DNA from: Enterococcus_C asini_A
GTDB lineage: Bacteria > Bacillota > Bacilli > Lactobacillales > Enterococcaceae
NCBI RefSeq assembly: GCF_031928785.1
Contig: NZ_JARQAL010000007.1
Strand: one strand, 5' to 3'
Length of the DNA stretch: 64,000 bases
Shown: in pieces, positions 1-9,400 of the stretch
Numbering within the stretch: position 1 is the first letter of the stretch
Layout: every line of letters begins with the position of its first letter
Notes under the pieces: generated by a model
Told to the model about the DNA's origin: nothing
Database searches by the model: none
What the model saw: the letters and a program-made list of their open reading frames with translations, nothing else
Made by a program: the position numbers and the translations under genes

Positions 1-1
1 G

Positions 2-1633
2 ATTATGAATAGCTATTACCCAGAAATCTTGAACCAACAAGATTTTATTGAAAAAGTGATTAAAAACGAGGAAGAACGCTTCCACGAAACCATCAATGAA
101 GGTTTGGAAATTTTAACTTCCGTTATCGAAAAAGTTAAAAAAGACCATGGCGATACATTGTCTGGTAGTGACATCTTCAAACTATACGATACTTATGGAT
201 TCCCAGTAGAATTAACGGAAGAAGTCGCCGAAGATGAAGGGTTAAAAGTGGACCATGCTGGCTTTGAAGCAGAGATGGAAGCACAACGGACCCGGGCTAG
301 AGCTGCTCGTAGCACGGAAACTTCCATGGGCGTGCAATCCGCACTTTTAACGGATATAAAAGTAGAGAGTGCTTTTGTGGGCTATGAAAAAACAGAGATA
401 GATAGCGAATGCTTAGTAATTATTGAAAAAGATCAGCTAGTTAGCCAAATGACAGAAGGCCAAGGGCAATTAATCTTTAGCCAAACACCATTTTATGCAG
501 AAATGGGCGGACAAGTGGCCGATACTGGTCACATTATCGACGGCTCAGGAGCTGTGGTGGCAGAAGTGTACGATGTGCAAAAAGCACCAAATGGCCAATT
601 CTTACATCAAGTAGAAGTTAAAGGGGCCATTAAAGAAGGGGAAAGCTATCACTTGGCAATCGATAGTGCCCGTCGCAATAAAATCATCAAAAACCATACG
701 GCAACCCACTTGTTGCATAAAGCGTTAAAAGAAGTATTAGGCAATCACGCCAACCAAGCCGGTTCTCTGGTAGCACCTGGGCATTTGCGTTTTGACTTCA
801 GCCATTTTGGTCAAGTAACCCCAGAAGAATTAGTTCAAATGGAAGCCATTGTGAATGAAAAAATCTGGGCTGCCATTCCGGTAAATACCATTGAAACCGA
901 TATTGATACTGCCAAACAAATGGGTGCCATGGCACTTTTTGGCGAAAAATATGGTCACGATGTACGGGTAGTGAATGTAGGCGACTGGTCCATTGAATTG
1001 TGTGGTGGCGTTCACGTGAAGAATACCGAAGACATCGGTATCTTTAAAATCGTCTCTGAGTCTGGAATTGGAGCGGGCGTTCGTCGAATTGAAGCAGTTA
1101 CCAGCAAAGAAGCCTACGAACTACTTTTTGAAAAAGAAACGCAATTAAAAGAAGTAGCTCAAATCGTAAAATCGCCACAGATGAAAGAAGTAGTAGCAAA
1201 AACCGAACAGTTGCAACAACAACTACGTCAATTGCAAAAAGATAACGAAGCTTTGGCTAGCAAATTAGCAAACCAACAAGCTGGCGATGTCTTTAATAAC
1301 GTAGAAACGATTGGCGATATTCGCTATATTGCCGCTCAAATTCAAGTTAAAGATATGAATCAATTGCGTCAGTTAGCCGATCAATGGAAACAAAAAGACC
1401 AATCCGATGTCTTAGTTTTAGCCACAGCAAACGATGGCAAGGTGAATTTACTTGCTGCTATGAGTGACAAAGCTCTGGCCCAAGGACTTTCCGCAGGGGA
1501 TTTAATCAAAGCCATTGCACCAAAAGTTGGTGGCGGCGGTGGTGGCCGTAAAGACATGGCCCAAGCCGGTGGGAAAAACCCAGCTGGTATCCCCGAAGCA
1601 CTAGCAGAAGTTGGCAAATGGTTAGCAAAATAA
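2..1633 (+). CDS. alaS: Alanyl-tRNA synthetase, C-terminal part (5'-truncated by window edge)
   Basis: Charges tRNA-Ala and hydrolyses mischarged Ser/Gly-tRNA-Ala in the cytoplasm. The reading frame is open to the left edge, and an internal Met at position 5 is not the start: about 330 N-terminal residues (the aminoacylation core) lie outside the window. Visible are the end of the tRNA-recognition region, the editing domain with its zinc-type motifs HTATH (codons near 690) and CGGVH (near 1002), then a coiled coil and the DHHA1/C-Ala domain ending in a glycine-rich segment GGGGGGRKDMAQAGG. Known AlaRS proteins are about 870-880 residues, so 543 visible codons fit. A strong terminator follows at once. 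Confidence 0.97.
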   Translation: MMNSYYPEILNQQDFIEKVIKNEEERFHETINEGLEILTSVIEKVKKDHGDTLSGSDIFKLYDTYGFPVELTEEVAEDEGLKVDHAGFEAEMEAQRTRARAARSTETSMGVQSALLTDIKVESAFVGYEKTEIDSECLVIIEKDQLVSQMTEGQGQLIFSQTPFYAEMGGQVADTGHIIDGSGAVVAEVYDVQKAPNGQFLHQVEVKGAIKEGESYHLAIDSARRNKIIKNHTATHLLHKALKEVLGNHANQAGSLVAPGHLRFDFSHFGQVTPEELVQMEAIVNEKIWAAIPVNTIETDIDTAKQMGAMALFGEKYGHDVRVVNVGDWSIELCGGVHVKNTEDIGIFKIVSESGIGAGVRRIEAVTSKEAYELLFEKETQLKEVAQIVKSPQMKEVVAKTEQLQQQLRQLQKDNEALASKLANQQAGDVFNNVETIGDIRYIAAQIQVKDMNQLRQLADQWKQKDQSDVLVLATANDGKVNLLAAMSDKALAQGLSAGDLIKAIAPKVGGGGGGRKDMAQAGGKNPAGIPEALAEVGKWLAK

Positions 1634-1645
1634 AATGCTAAAAAG

Positions 1646-1675
1646 GAAGTCAAGTCTTAACTTGGCTTCTTTTTT
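1646..1675 (+). terminator. Intrinsic terminator of alaS
   Basis: A 9-bp stem (GAAGTCAAG with CTTGGCTTC, one G-U pair) with a short loop is followed by a run of six T, 12 bases after the alaS stop codon. Confidence 0.85.
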
Positions 1676-1791
1676 CTGACAAATTTCATTTTCGTTACAC
1701 ATGTTTTTTTCTGTTGATAAAAATGGCTTCTAGTGGCTTTGTATCAGTAGTTAATGCTAAAATAAAAGAGATAGTAAAGGAGGGGGAACCA

Positions 1792-2679
1792 TTGACAGAA
1801 GAAACCATTGACCAACACCAAACTGAATCAAATCAAGAGAACACCACCTTTGATGAAATCAAACATGTGGCTTCCGCAAATATTGGTCAAATGTTACAGG
1901 ATCTCCAGGAGTTTGATGTGGCCATTAAAGCAGAACGAATTCCGGATATTTACCGGATTTACAATGGGCGCTTACATGGAGAATTGAAAAAAACCTCGAA
2001 TCAAAACCATGAAATCGATCGCTTGCTAACACAAAAAATTCACGATAGCTTTATGGCCGCTTTTCCATTTATGGTCCATAAAGAAAAAATCTCAGAAACT
2101 ATGAATTACTACACCATTAGTGAATACTACCGCGAACGGCCGATGATTGGGATCGATGCTAGTATTCCAGAGATTTTCATCATTCCCAAAATTGACAGTG
2201 AGTGGCAACGCTTTATGCCTCGAGCAGATGGTTTGATGCGCAACGAGGAAATCCATGCATTGGAATCTGAGTTAAATGAGTTGGAAGCAAAAAGTATTTC
2301 CGCTAAATCTCAGCTAGAAAAAGTCAATGAAGAGCTCAAAGAACTAAAAAACCAAGAAGCGGCCATTGAAAACACCAAGGGTTTCTTTAATCGTGGAAAA
2401 GTGGAAGAAGAGTTAGAGCCGATTTTGAAACGTCGGGCAGAGTTGGAAGAAAAACAGGAAGAATGGCAACAATATGTGGATGATCGTCAATTTGTTACAG
2501 CGAAAAGCGCTACGATTAAAAACCGAATGAAGGAAGTTCGCCTGGCTCGAGCTTTGGTAGAAAAAGAACGGCGCTTAATCGAGAAATACTTTGGAAGTCT
2601 GGAAGAAATGACAACCCAAATTAATCAATTTGTGGCAGCGTATTTAGGTCAAATTCAGGAGGTGAAAGCAGATGACTAA
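1792..2679 (+). CDS. Unknown coiled-coil cytoplasmic protein
   Basis: Not recognised. A TTG start at 1792 is preferred because the ribosome site AAAGGAGGGGG ends two bases upstream of the codon context; the frame is also open to a TTG at 1714 that has no such site. The product is about 295 residues with no signal peptide or membrane segment. The middle (about 2230-2480) is a long heptad-type coiled coil rich in Glu, Lys and Leu. It overlaps the next gene by 8 bases, so the two are translationally coupled and probably act together. Nothing in the sequence gives a catalytic motif. Confidence 0.7.
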   Translation: MTEETIDQHQTESNQENTTFDEIKHVASANIGQMLQDLQEFDVAIKAERIPDIYRIYNGRLHGELKKTSNQNHEIDRLLTQKIHDSFMAAFPFMVHKEKISETMNYYTISEYYRERPMIGIDASIPEIFIIPKIDSEWQRFMPRADGLMRNEEIHALESELNELEAKSISAKSQLEKVNEELKELKNQEAAIENTKGFFNRGKVEEELEPILKRRAELEEKQEEWQQYVDDRQFVTAKSATIKNRMKEVRLARALVEKERRLIEKYFGSLEEMTTQINQFVAAYLGQIQEVKADD

Positions 2680-3772
2680 TCAAGAAGAAAAAGAAACTAA
2701 AATTAACACTAAGGAAGTCATCTTGCCAGAAGCTCCCGCTGAAGTACCCACAACAGAAACAGAAAAACCCGAAGTAATTGAAGATTCCTCGATTTTAGAA
2801 GAGGTAGAGACGACTGGTGAATCAGAAACAGTAGAAGGAATTGAAACAGATTCTGAGATGGAAAGTGAAGAGCTTTCAGCAGCAGAAGACAAAATTAATC
2901 GGGAAGTCCCACGAGACAGTAGCCAAGAACGTTATTATCAAAATAAAGAAGTCGATCATCAAGAAATCCAGCAATTAATTACTACGGCAGAGCGGGAATT
3001 AGCGGATTTAAAATTACGGAAAGCACTGATGGAAGCAGACTTTTCTCAGTTGTTGCAGTATTATCAAGAGTTAATCTTGCCTAAAGAACCCATTTCTCCC
3101 ATCGCTAAAAAGACATTGTTGGAATATTTCTCGTATGAGCTATTAAAACCGTTAGCTAATGTGGGATTAGAACAAACCAACAGCTATGATGTTTGGCAAA
3201 GCAAGCATTTCTTAATTCAATATCAACTAAATGATCGTCAAGATTTGGCGCTAAATTTTAAAATGACTCCGATTGACAGCCGTTTTACCACTGATTTCAT
3301 CAATTTGATGACCGTCAAACCAGGAGAATTGGTCGTTGAGGTAGAAGACAATCAAGTGTTAGAATTAATCCGCCAATGGCACGTGGAACATGTTTTTTCT
3401 GCCAATCAGCTCTCTTTGATTAATTATGATTTAAATCAATTATTGAGTCATTTTAGAACATTAGGTTTTAGCATTAGTCCAAGTCTTTTAGACAATGCGC
3501 AGCCTCTACAAGTGCGCTTAGATTCAGAGTTTCCATTAGAAGAAGCAGTTTTAGATGATATCTTTATTAAAACTATGGAAAATCCTGAATACGACTTTGA
3601 AACATTGGTCAACCAGCAATACCAGGTCTTATTGGATCAAGAGCAAAAAATGACCATTAGTCAAACAGAACAAGGAGAAACAAGTCTTTTTGTCGATTCC
3701 GACAATCGCCGACGCTCATTATTAGATTTCTTCACCAGTTATCCATTTTTAGTCCCATTAATGGTGCGCTAA
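2672..3772 (+). CDS. Unknown protein with acidic disordered N-terminus, partner of the upstream coiled-coil protein
   Basis: Not recognised. It is 366 residues. Residues 1-100 are very rich in Glu, Thr and Ser, of low complexity and probably disordered; residues 100-366 look globular and alpha-helical, without membrane segments. The ATG follows CAGGAGGTG within the end of the preceding gene (8-base overlap), so the two form one two-gene operon ending at the hairpin near 3850. An anchoring or scaffold role with the coiled-coil partner is only a guess from composition. Confidence 0.7.
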   Translation: MTNQEEKETKINTKEVILPEAPAEVPTTETEKPEVIEDSSILEEVETTGESETVEGIETDSEMESEELSAAEDKINREVPRDSSQERYYQNKEVDHQEIQQLITTAERELADLKLRKALMEADFSQLLQYYQELILPKEPISPIAKKTLLEYFSYELLKPLANVGLEQTNSYDVWQSKHFLIQYQLNDRQDLALNFKMTPIDSRFTTDFINLMTVKPGELVVEVEDNQVLELIRQWHVEHVFSANQLSLINYDLNQLLSHFRTLGFSISPSLLDNAQPLQVRLDSEFPLEEAVLDDIFIKTMENPEYDFETLVNQQYQVLLDQEQKMTISQTEQGETSLFVDSDNRRRSLLDFFTSYPFLVPLMVR

Positions 3773-3835
3773 ATTAAAAAGATGTCTAAAAAAGAACAAG
3801 TAAGCCAGGTGAAAACTTCACTGGATTTACACCAA

Positions 3836-3869
3836 AAACGACCCTGCCACTGTGGCAAGGTCGTTTTTT
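3836..3869. terminator. Bidirectional terminator between convergent genes
   Basis: AACGACC-CTGCCAC pairs with GTGGCA-AGGTCGTT around a tiny loop. It is followed by six T on the plus strand and by a T run on the minus strand, so it can end both the two-gene operon and the convergent gene that stops at 3876. Confidence 0.85.
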
Positions 3870-3875
3870 GCATGA

Positions 3876-4304
3876 TTAGTCACAAGAGCCTGGGGTTAAG
3901 CTGGATTTTTTGGGAAGAAAGGCAGCATCTAAAGCGGTCAGTCGTTTATCAATTCGCCTTGCTAGTGCAGGATCGCATCTTAGCTTGCGGTAGGCGATTA
4001 GTAGTAGCCCTCGTTCTTTGTCCGGGCGTTGTTGGCCGCGGTAGAGATTGGCTAAGCGTTCCACATAGCAGTATTCGCCGTAATTATGGAGTTCACAAAG
4101 ATAGACTAAGAGATCTTCCGCTTTTTCAAAGTCTTGCTCGCCATAATAGGTCAAAGCTTCTCGGTATAATTTGATTTCAAAATTTTCATTTTGTTCAATC
4201 GCTTTACGTTTGCGCCATTCCCGTAACGAGATTTTTTCCACGGTATTTCCTTGGGCATCTCGAATCAAAATTACGGGGATATCTTGTGATTGCTTTTGTG
4301 GCAT
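3876..4304 (-). CDS. Small TPR-like protein of unknown function
   Basis: Not recognised at family level. The likely start is ATG at 4304 (MPQKQSQDIP), giving 142 residues. The frame is open further upstream to 4376, but the only ribosome site (AGGAG) lies 15 bases before 4304, a long spacing that leaves the start uncertain. The C-terminal half carries helical pairs with the A-x-x-Y-Y pattern and LVYLCELHNYGEYCYVERLA, reminiscent of tetratricopeptide helices. There is no signal peptide. It lies just downstream of the membrane protein at 4414-4923 on the same strand (gap about 110 bases). Confidence 0.6.
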   Translation of the reverse strand: MPQKQSQDIPVILIRDAQGNTVEKISLREWRKRKAIEQNENFEIKLYREALTYYGEQDFEKAEDLLVYLCELHNYGEYCYVERLANLYRGQQRPDKERGLLLIAYRKLRCDPALARRIDKRLTALDAAFLPKKSSLTPGSCD

Positions 4305-4413
4305 CTGAATCCCGACTTTCTCCTGAGTTCTTATATTACTCAGATTATAGCCAATCTTGGTAAAAAGCACAATCAAAATTAGGACTTGTTTTAAAAATCC
4401 TAAAGAACACAGC

Positions 4414-4923
4414 TTAACGAGTTCTAAAACTAAACAAAAGCTGGCTTAGTCCATAAATAACCAAAATGCCCCCGAAGAATTGGAATAGCAATAAAATACT
4501 TCTAAAGGGGTTAAAGACTAAAATCACACCGGCGATGATTAAAACAAGGCTAAAGATCAGCCACGTGAGACGACCTTGGTTTTCTTGTTGCAAGGCTAGC
4601 TCTTGTCGCAGTTGACGAATGCCTGCTAAGATAACTAAAATGCCTAAAAAGAAGGGAATTAACGAAAGAATCGGTTTCGCTAAGACGATGATTGCTAAAG
4701 CCACTATCAACAATAAAATTCCACTGGCATAGGAACTGGCAACATTTGGCTTTTCTCGTAGTACTGTATAGAGGTTTAAAATGCCCATTACGGCAAAATA
4801 AGCCGCAATCAAATAGATAATCCCATTAAAGATCAAACCTGGTTGCCACAGCACCAAGATTCCTAAAAGAAGTAGAAGCCCGCTATTTAAAAGGAATTTT
4901 CCTTTTTCTTGAAACCATTCCAT
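4414..4923 (-). CDS. HdeD-like (DUF308) membrane protein
   Basis: A 169-residue, almost wholly hydrophobic protein with about six membrane segments in three pairs, and with few charged residues except one central loop (RQLRQELALQQENQGR). Repeated small-residue membrane hairpins of this length are typical of the HdeD/DUF308 family of inner-membrane proteins, whose biochemical role in Firmicutes is not established. The start is supported by AAGGAGG seven bases upstream. It faces away from the next gene. Confidence 0.7.
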   Translation of the reverse strand: MEWFQEKGKFLLNSGLLLLLGILVLWQPGLIFNGIIYLIAAYFAVMGILNLYTVLREKPNVASSYASGILLLIVALAIIVLAKPILSLIPFFLGILVILAGIRQLRQELALQQENQGRLTWLIFSLVLIIAGVILVFNPFRSILLLFQFFGGILVIYGLSQLLFSFRTR

Positions 4924-5019
4924 AATTATTTTCCTCCTTGTAAATGAACTAATCTTATTGTAGCTGATTTTTACTGGATTGAAAAAGATTCTTGCTATTT
5001 TGTTAAAGAATTAGATGAG

Positions 5020-5048
5020 TTGTCAAATAGCGGATTTTAAAGTATCTT
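5020..5048 (+). promoter_or_regulatory. Promoter of the 5085 membrane-protein gene
   Basis: TTGTCA and TATCTT separated by 17 bases, about 37 bases before the start codon. It reads as a SigA-type promoter. Confidence 0.55.
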
Positions 5049-5084
5049 TGAGTAGAAGAGTCTGGTTAAGGAAGGAGAAGCAAA

Positions 5085-5561
5085 ATGAATGTTTTTAGCC
5101 TATTGTTACTCCTTTTAGTGATTGTTTTGTATGCTTATTTAATCTTAGTAAAAAAAGAATTGGTTTTTGTTTCTAAGCGCCGATCGGCCATCACCATTTC
5201 AGTGCCTTTATTTGCTGTGGGGGCTTTATTTTTAGCCACTCATGAAGCGGCCAGCCTCTGGGAATATTTTCAAGGAATTTTAGCAGCTTTGTTGATTTTC
5301 AGTTTTTTCTTGGATTCTAAAGGATTAGCAAATGAACGAATTGTCAGCAATGCTATGGACATTAAAGGAATTCCTTATGGTGAAGTGAATCGGGTGGTGT
5401 TATTAGCCAATGGAAAACAAACGAAGCTTAATTTCTTTCGCCGTGGTATGCGCGGGCCATTATTAGTTTTTGATGCGCCAGTCCAAGATGTGGTGGTCTT
5501 TTTAGCAGAACGCTTAACAGAAGGTACGCCAATTGAAGTGATTGTGGAAGAAGAAAAATAA
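5085..5561 (+). CDS. Small membrane protein with C-terminal cytoplasmic domain, unknown function
   Basis: A 158-residue product. Three hydrophobic segments (residues about 1-22, 36-54 and 62-80) are followed by a soluble beta-rich domain of about 75 residues ending in an acidic tail. The layout resembles small DUF-type membrane proteins such as the YobD/DUF986 kind, but no diagnostic motif was seen and no family is claimed. A GGAGAAG ribosome site precedes the ATG. No clear terminator was found in the 180 bases that follow. Confidence 0.65.
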   Translation: MNVFSLLLLLLVIVLYAYLILVKKELVFVSKRRSAITISVPLFAVGALFLATHEAASLWEYFQGILAALLIFSFFLDSKGLANERIVSNAMDIKGIPYGEVNRVVLLANGKQTKLNFFRRGMRGPLLVFDAPVQDVVVFLAERLTEGTPIEVIVEEEK

Positions 5562-5697
5562 TCTAAGCTGGAAGTTAAGTCGGTTACTAAACGAAAAGGG
5601 TACTGTTTTCTTAATAGCTGAAATACATTAGACTATTTTAACATTTGCGGTATTCCTAGCTGATTTTGTCAAAAAACTGAAAATAACTCATTCTATT

Positions 5698-5726
5698 TTA
5701 CCAATATCTGACTACTATGGTACACT
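5698..5726 (+). promoter_or_regulatory. Possible promoter of signal peptidase gene
   Basis: TACACT preceded by TATGG, with a weak TTACCA element 17 bases upstream, about 45 bases before the start codon. Confidence 0.4.
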
Positions 5727-5771
5727 TAAAGTAAGCAATTTGCCGTGTCGCTCAGAATTGGAGGGGATGGA

Positions 5772-6311
5772 ATGAAAAAAGAATGGTTGAAAACAATTCT
5801 GTACTTTGGAGGACTTTTAATCGTCTTGTGGTTGTTACGCCAGTTTGTCTTTACCCCAGTGATTGTAAAGGGGGATTCTATGGATCCCACACTCCACAAT
5901 GATGAGCGAGTAATCGCATTGTTGAATTTTGACGTGGAACGCTTTGATATTGTCACTTTTCCTGCTCCTGACGAACCGGGGAAAAACTATATTAAGCGAG
6001 TCATCGGTTTGCCAAAAGAAGTAGTGGAATACCGCAATGACACCCTTTTTATCGATGGAGAAGCTGTAGAGGAACCTTATTTAGATCAATACAAAAAGGA
6101 ATTAACAGACGGTTTACCCTTAACATTGGGCAACGGTCAGCAAGAAATTTTTAGTTTTGGTGAAATCCCTCCAGGAAAAGTCCTCGTGCTAGGGGACAAT
6201 CGTCGGATTTCCAAAGACTCTCGTTCGATTGGGTTTATTGAAAAAGACCAGTTGTCAGGAGATGTGAAACTAATCTTTTGGCCCTTAGAAGACATTGGTT
6301 TAATAAACTAG
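5772..6311 (+). CDS. lepB: Signal peptidase I
   Basis: Cleaves signal peptides from exported preproteins at the outer face of the membrane. The start at 5772 sits 5-6 bases after GGAGGGG; the frame extends upstream to 5745 but without a better site. The protein is 179 residues with one N-terminal membrane anchor (about residues 10-28). It carries the catalytic Ser in GDSMDPTL and the catalytic Lys in YIKRVIGLP. The box-E motif GDNRRISKDSR is near residue 145. Length and single-anchor topology match the Gram-positive SipS/LepB type. The symbol is generic, since enterococci often carry more than one paralogue. Confidence 0.95.
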   Translation: MKKEWLKTILYFGGLLIVLWLLRQFVFTPVIVKGDSMDPTLHNDERVIALLNFDVERFDIVTFPAPDEPGKNYIKRVIGLPKEVVEYRNDTLFIDGEAVEEPYLDQYKKELTDGLPLTLGNGQQEIFSFGEIPPGKVLVLGDNRRISKDSRSIGFIEKDQLSGDVKLIFWPLEDIGLIN

Positions 6312-6346
6312 AAAAAGCGGAAGGGACTCGTGAAGTCCACCTAAAA

Positions 6347-6385
6347 AAACTCTAAAAAGACTTTTGAGTCTTTTTAGAGTTTTTG
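6347..6385 (+). terminator. Terminator after signal peptidase gene
   Basis: A near-perfect 15-bp AT-rich stem (AAACTCTAAAAAGAC with GTCTTTTTAGAGTTT) around a 6-base loop, followed by T residues. Confidence 0.85.
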
Positions 6386-6450
6386 CTGTCTTCGGACTTT
6401 AAGGCGTATTTTTGTTATACTTAATCAATCAACTAAAAGGAGGGCATCTC

Positions 6451-9400
6451 ATGGGTTTGCGATTTTTATTAGGACACGGAAACTGTGACTTACAGTCAGC
6501 AGCCGTGGAGGAAGCCATCGCTTTTAAACAAGCTCATCCCCAAGGCAAAGTCTTTTTTCTAGTGCCTAATTATAATAAATTTGTTCAAGAACAAGAACTG
6601 CTTCAAGGCCTGAAGCAGCGACAACAGAGCCAAAATTTTAGCACCATTGACATTCAAGTTTTTAGTTTTTATCGTTTGGCTTGGTATTTTCTACAACAAA
6701 CAGGTCAATTGACAGAAGACACCGTCACCGAAGCTGGTAGTATGATGATTTTGCGCCAAGAGTTGGGAGAATTGTCGGAGGAATTAGTCGTTTTTAAAAG
6801 TGAAGTGAAAAAAGCTGGTTTTGTGCGCCAATTATTAGAATTTCATCAAGAGTTGACTGTAGGCAAATTAACTCCAGCTGATTTGTTAACAAAAACTTCA
6901 ATTAATGAAGAGGCCACCGGACCAGAAGCCGCCAAATGGCAAGACCAACAAGCCAAATTAGCGGAAGTTGCGCAGATTTTAACGGCGTATCAAGAAGCGT
7001 TAAATAAGCGTGAACTTCAAGTAGAAGATCCATTGGCAGTTTTGGTAGCTTATTTACAAGGGGAATTGGATCAAGAGTTGATCACTCCCCCTGATTTATC
7101 AGAAACTTTGTTTATCGCCTATGGCTTTGAGGAGTTATACGCTCAAGAAATCCAGCTTTTACAAGTTCTTTTAAGCAAAGCCACAGTAACGATGACGTTA
7201 TTGTTGGATAAGCAATATGCTAGTCAGCCGCCTTCTTCGTTGGATCTCTTTGCGCCAACAGGGAAAATTTTTTACCAACTCACTCAAGCAGCCCGAAGTG
7301 TGGATCAAAAAGTTGCAGTTTTATCTGGCGCCAAAGACTGTGAAGAATACCCAAATTTAGTGGAATTGGAACGTTTTTGGCGTTTGACTCAAAATCAAGG
7401 CCAATACCAACCCTCTTTTTCCTTAAACAATCAAGTTCACTTGTGGAAAGCTGTTACGCCAGAAGAAGAAATACGCCAGATTACTGTAGAAATCAAGGGT
7501 CTCTTAAGCCAAGACCATACATTGCGCTTAAAAGACATTCAGCTAGTAACCAACGATTTAGCGACTTATGGAGAATTGATTCCCCATTTATTTGCAGAAG
7601 CAGGTTTGCCTTTTTACATTGACCAAAAAGCTACGATGGATCAACATCCTTTAGTGGAATTTTTGCGGACGCTTTTGGATTTACCCCGCTACCATTTTCG
7701 CTTAGAAGATATTTTGCAACTGTTAAAAAGTGAGTTGCTTTTGCCTCAAAGCTACCAAGCAGGCAGTAATCAAAATTGGCAACAAGCTTTAAATGTCTTC
7801 CGACGTGATGTGGATGTAACAGAAAACTTGGCTTTGAAAAACAATTTCCAGGGTTATTATTGGTTGGCTAAAGAGGATTGGCCGGTGATTACCTTTGATT
7901 TTGAAAATTCGTTAACCTTGGATAGCGGACAGTTATCCCAGCGATCCAATCGCTTGCGGCAAGCCTTTCGTGATCTTGTAGGTCATTTTATTGAACAGTT
8001 GCAAAAGGCCAAAACAGGCCGGGCTGCTTGCGTTTTACTCTATCGCTTTTTAATCGAAGCTGGTGTGGAAACAAATTTACTGTACTGGCGTGATCAAGCA
8101 GTGGCAGCTGGAGAGCTAGAAGTAGCCCGTAATCACGAGCAGACCTGGGGCGCTTTAATGACGTTAATGGATGAATATGTGGAAATTTATGGAGAAGATT
8201 CCTTTGATTTAGAGCTTTTTCGGGAAGTCTTTAGTAGCGGGTTGGAAAATACCGCCTATGGGAAAATTCCTGCCACCATTGATCAAATTCAAATTAACCA
8301 ACTGACTTTAACACGGCCTAGACAGTGTAGAGTAACCTTTGCTATAGGGTTAAATGAAACCAATTTTCCGCAAACACCAACAAATCCAAGTTTATTAACT
8401 GACGAAGAGCGTAGCCGTTTAAATCAAGTACTGCCAGAAGACAAGTTTATAAAAGAAGGGACCGGGGAACAAAATACCCGTTCGCCACTAATTGCTTATA
8501 AATTATTTCTTTCTGCCACAGATCAGTTGTATTTAAGCTATGCTGCCAATTATGATACCCAGCAAAATATCCAGATTTCTCCTTATTTGCGTCGTTTTCA
8601 AACTTGGCTGAAACTGCCTTTAGAAGAAAGAGGCCTTTTGACACCGGATTCTGATCCGGGACAACATCTGGCTAGTTATCGCAGTGCCATTGGTCAGTTA
8701 AACAATCTTTACCGTCAATGTGACCAGGAAAATCGCTTGGTACCCGCTACTTGGCAATGGGTGGAAGAAGCTTTAAAGAAAAGTTCAGTGGCTACATTGG
8801 CTCAGCGGGCTTTTTCTGGGCGTAGTCATTTAAATCAACCGATTCCTTTGTCGCCTGCTTTGGCAAAAGAAGTGTACGGTACGGAACTTTATGCTTCTGT
8901 GTCCCGTTTGGAAAGTTTTTATCAATGTGAATACCGTTATTTTGCGGCCTATGGGTTAGGCTTAAAAGAGCGAGAGTTATATGGGATGGACACCTTGATG
9001 ACCGGAAGTTTATTCCATGATTCTTTAGATCGCTTCTTAAAAGCTGTAGCCCAACTAAATTATGATGTGGCCAATTTGGATAACGATACCCGCAGACAAG
9101 TGATTGATAGTCTCTTACAAGAACTCTTTTTGGAACCGCAATACCAAGTGTTGCAAAGTTCCGCCCGCATGGAATATTTGCGTTATCGTTTGGAAAAAAC
9201 CATTAAAAAAATGACTTGGACCTTACATGAACAAAGCAAACGCACGAAAATGCGACCGGTCCAAACCGAAGTCCTCTTTGGACAAATTGCCGGTAAAAAG
9301 GGAATTCCGGGCTTAGAGTTGGACTTACAAAAAGGTGGGAAACTCCACGTACGAGGAAAGATTGACCGAGTGGACGCCTTACAACAAGCCAATGAGACTT

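Noticed and set aside
1381..1653. 90-codon minus-strand frame opposite the alaS end
   Set aside because: Its Pro run is the complement of the AlaRS glycine-rich segment, so it is a shadow frame.
3782..4174. 130-codon plus-strand frame downstream of the acidic protein gene
   Set aside because: It runs through an intrinsic terminator and is antisense to the TPR-like gene; the composition (Trp, Cys, Arg rich) is not protein-like.
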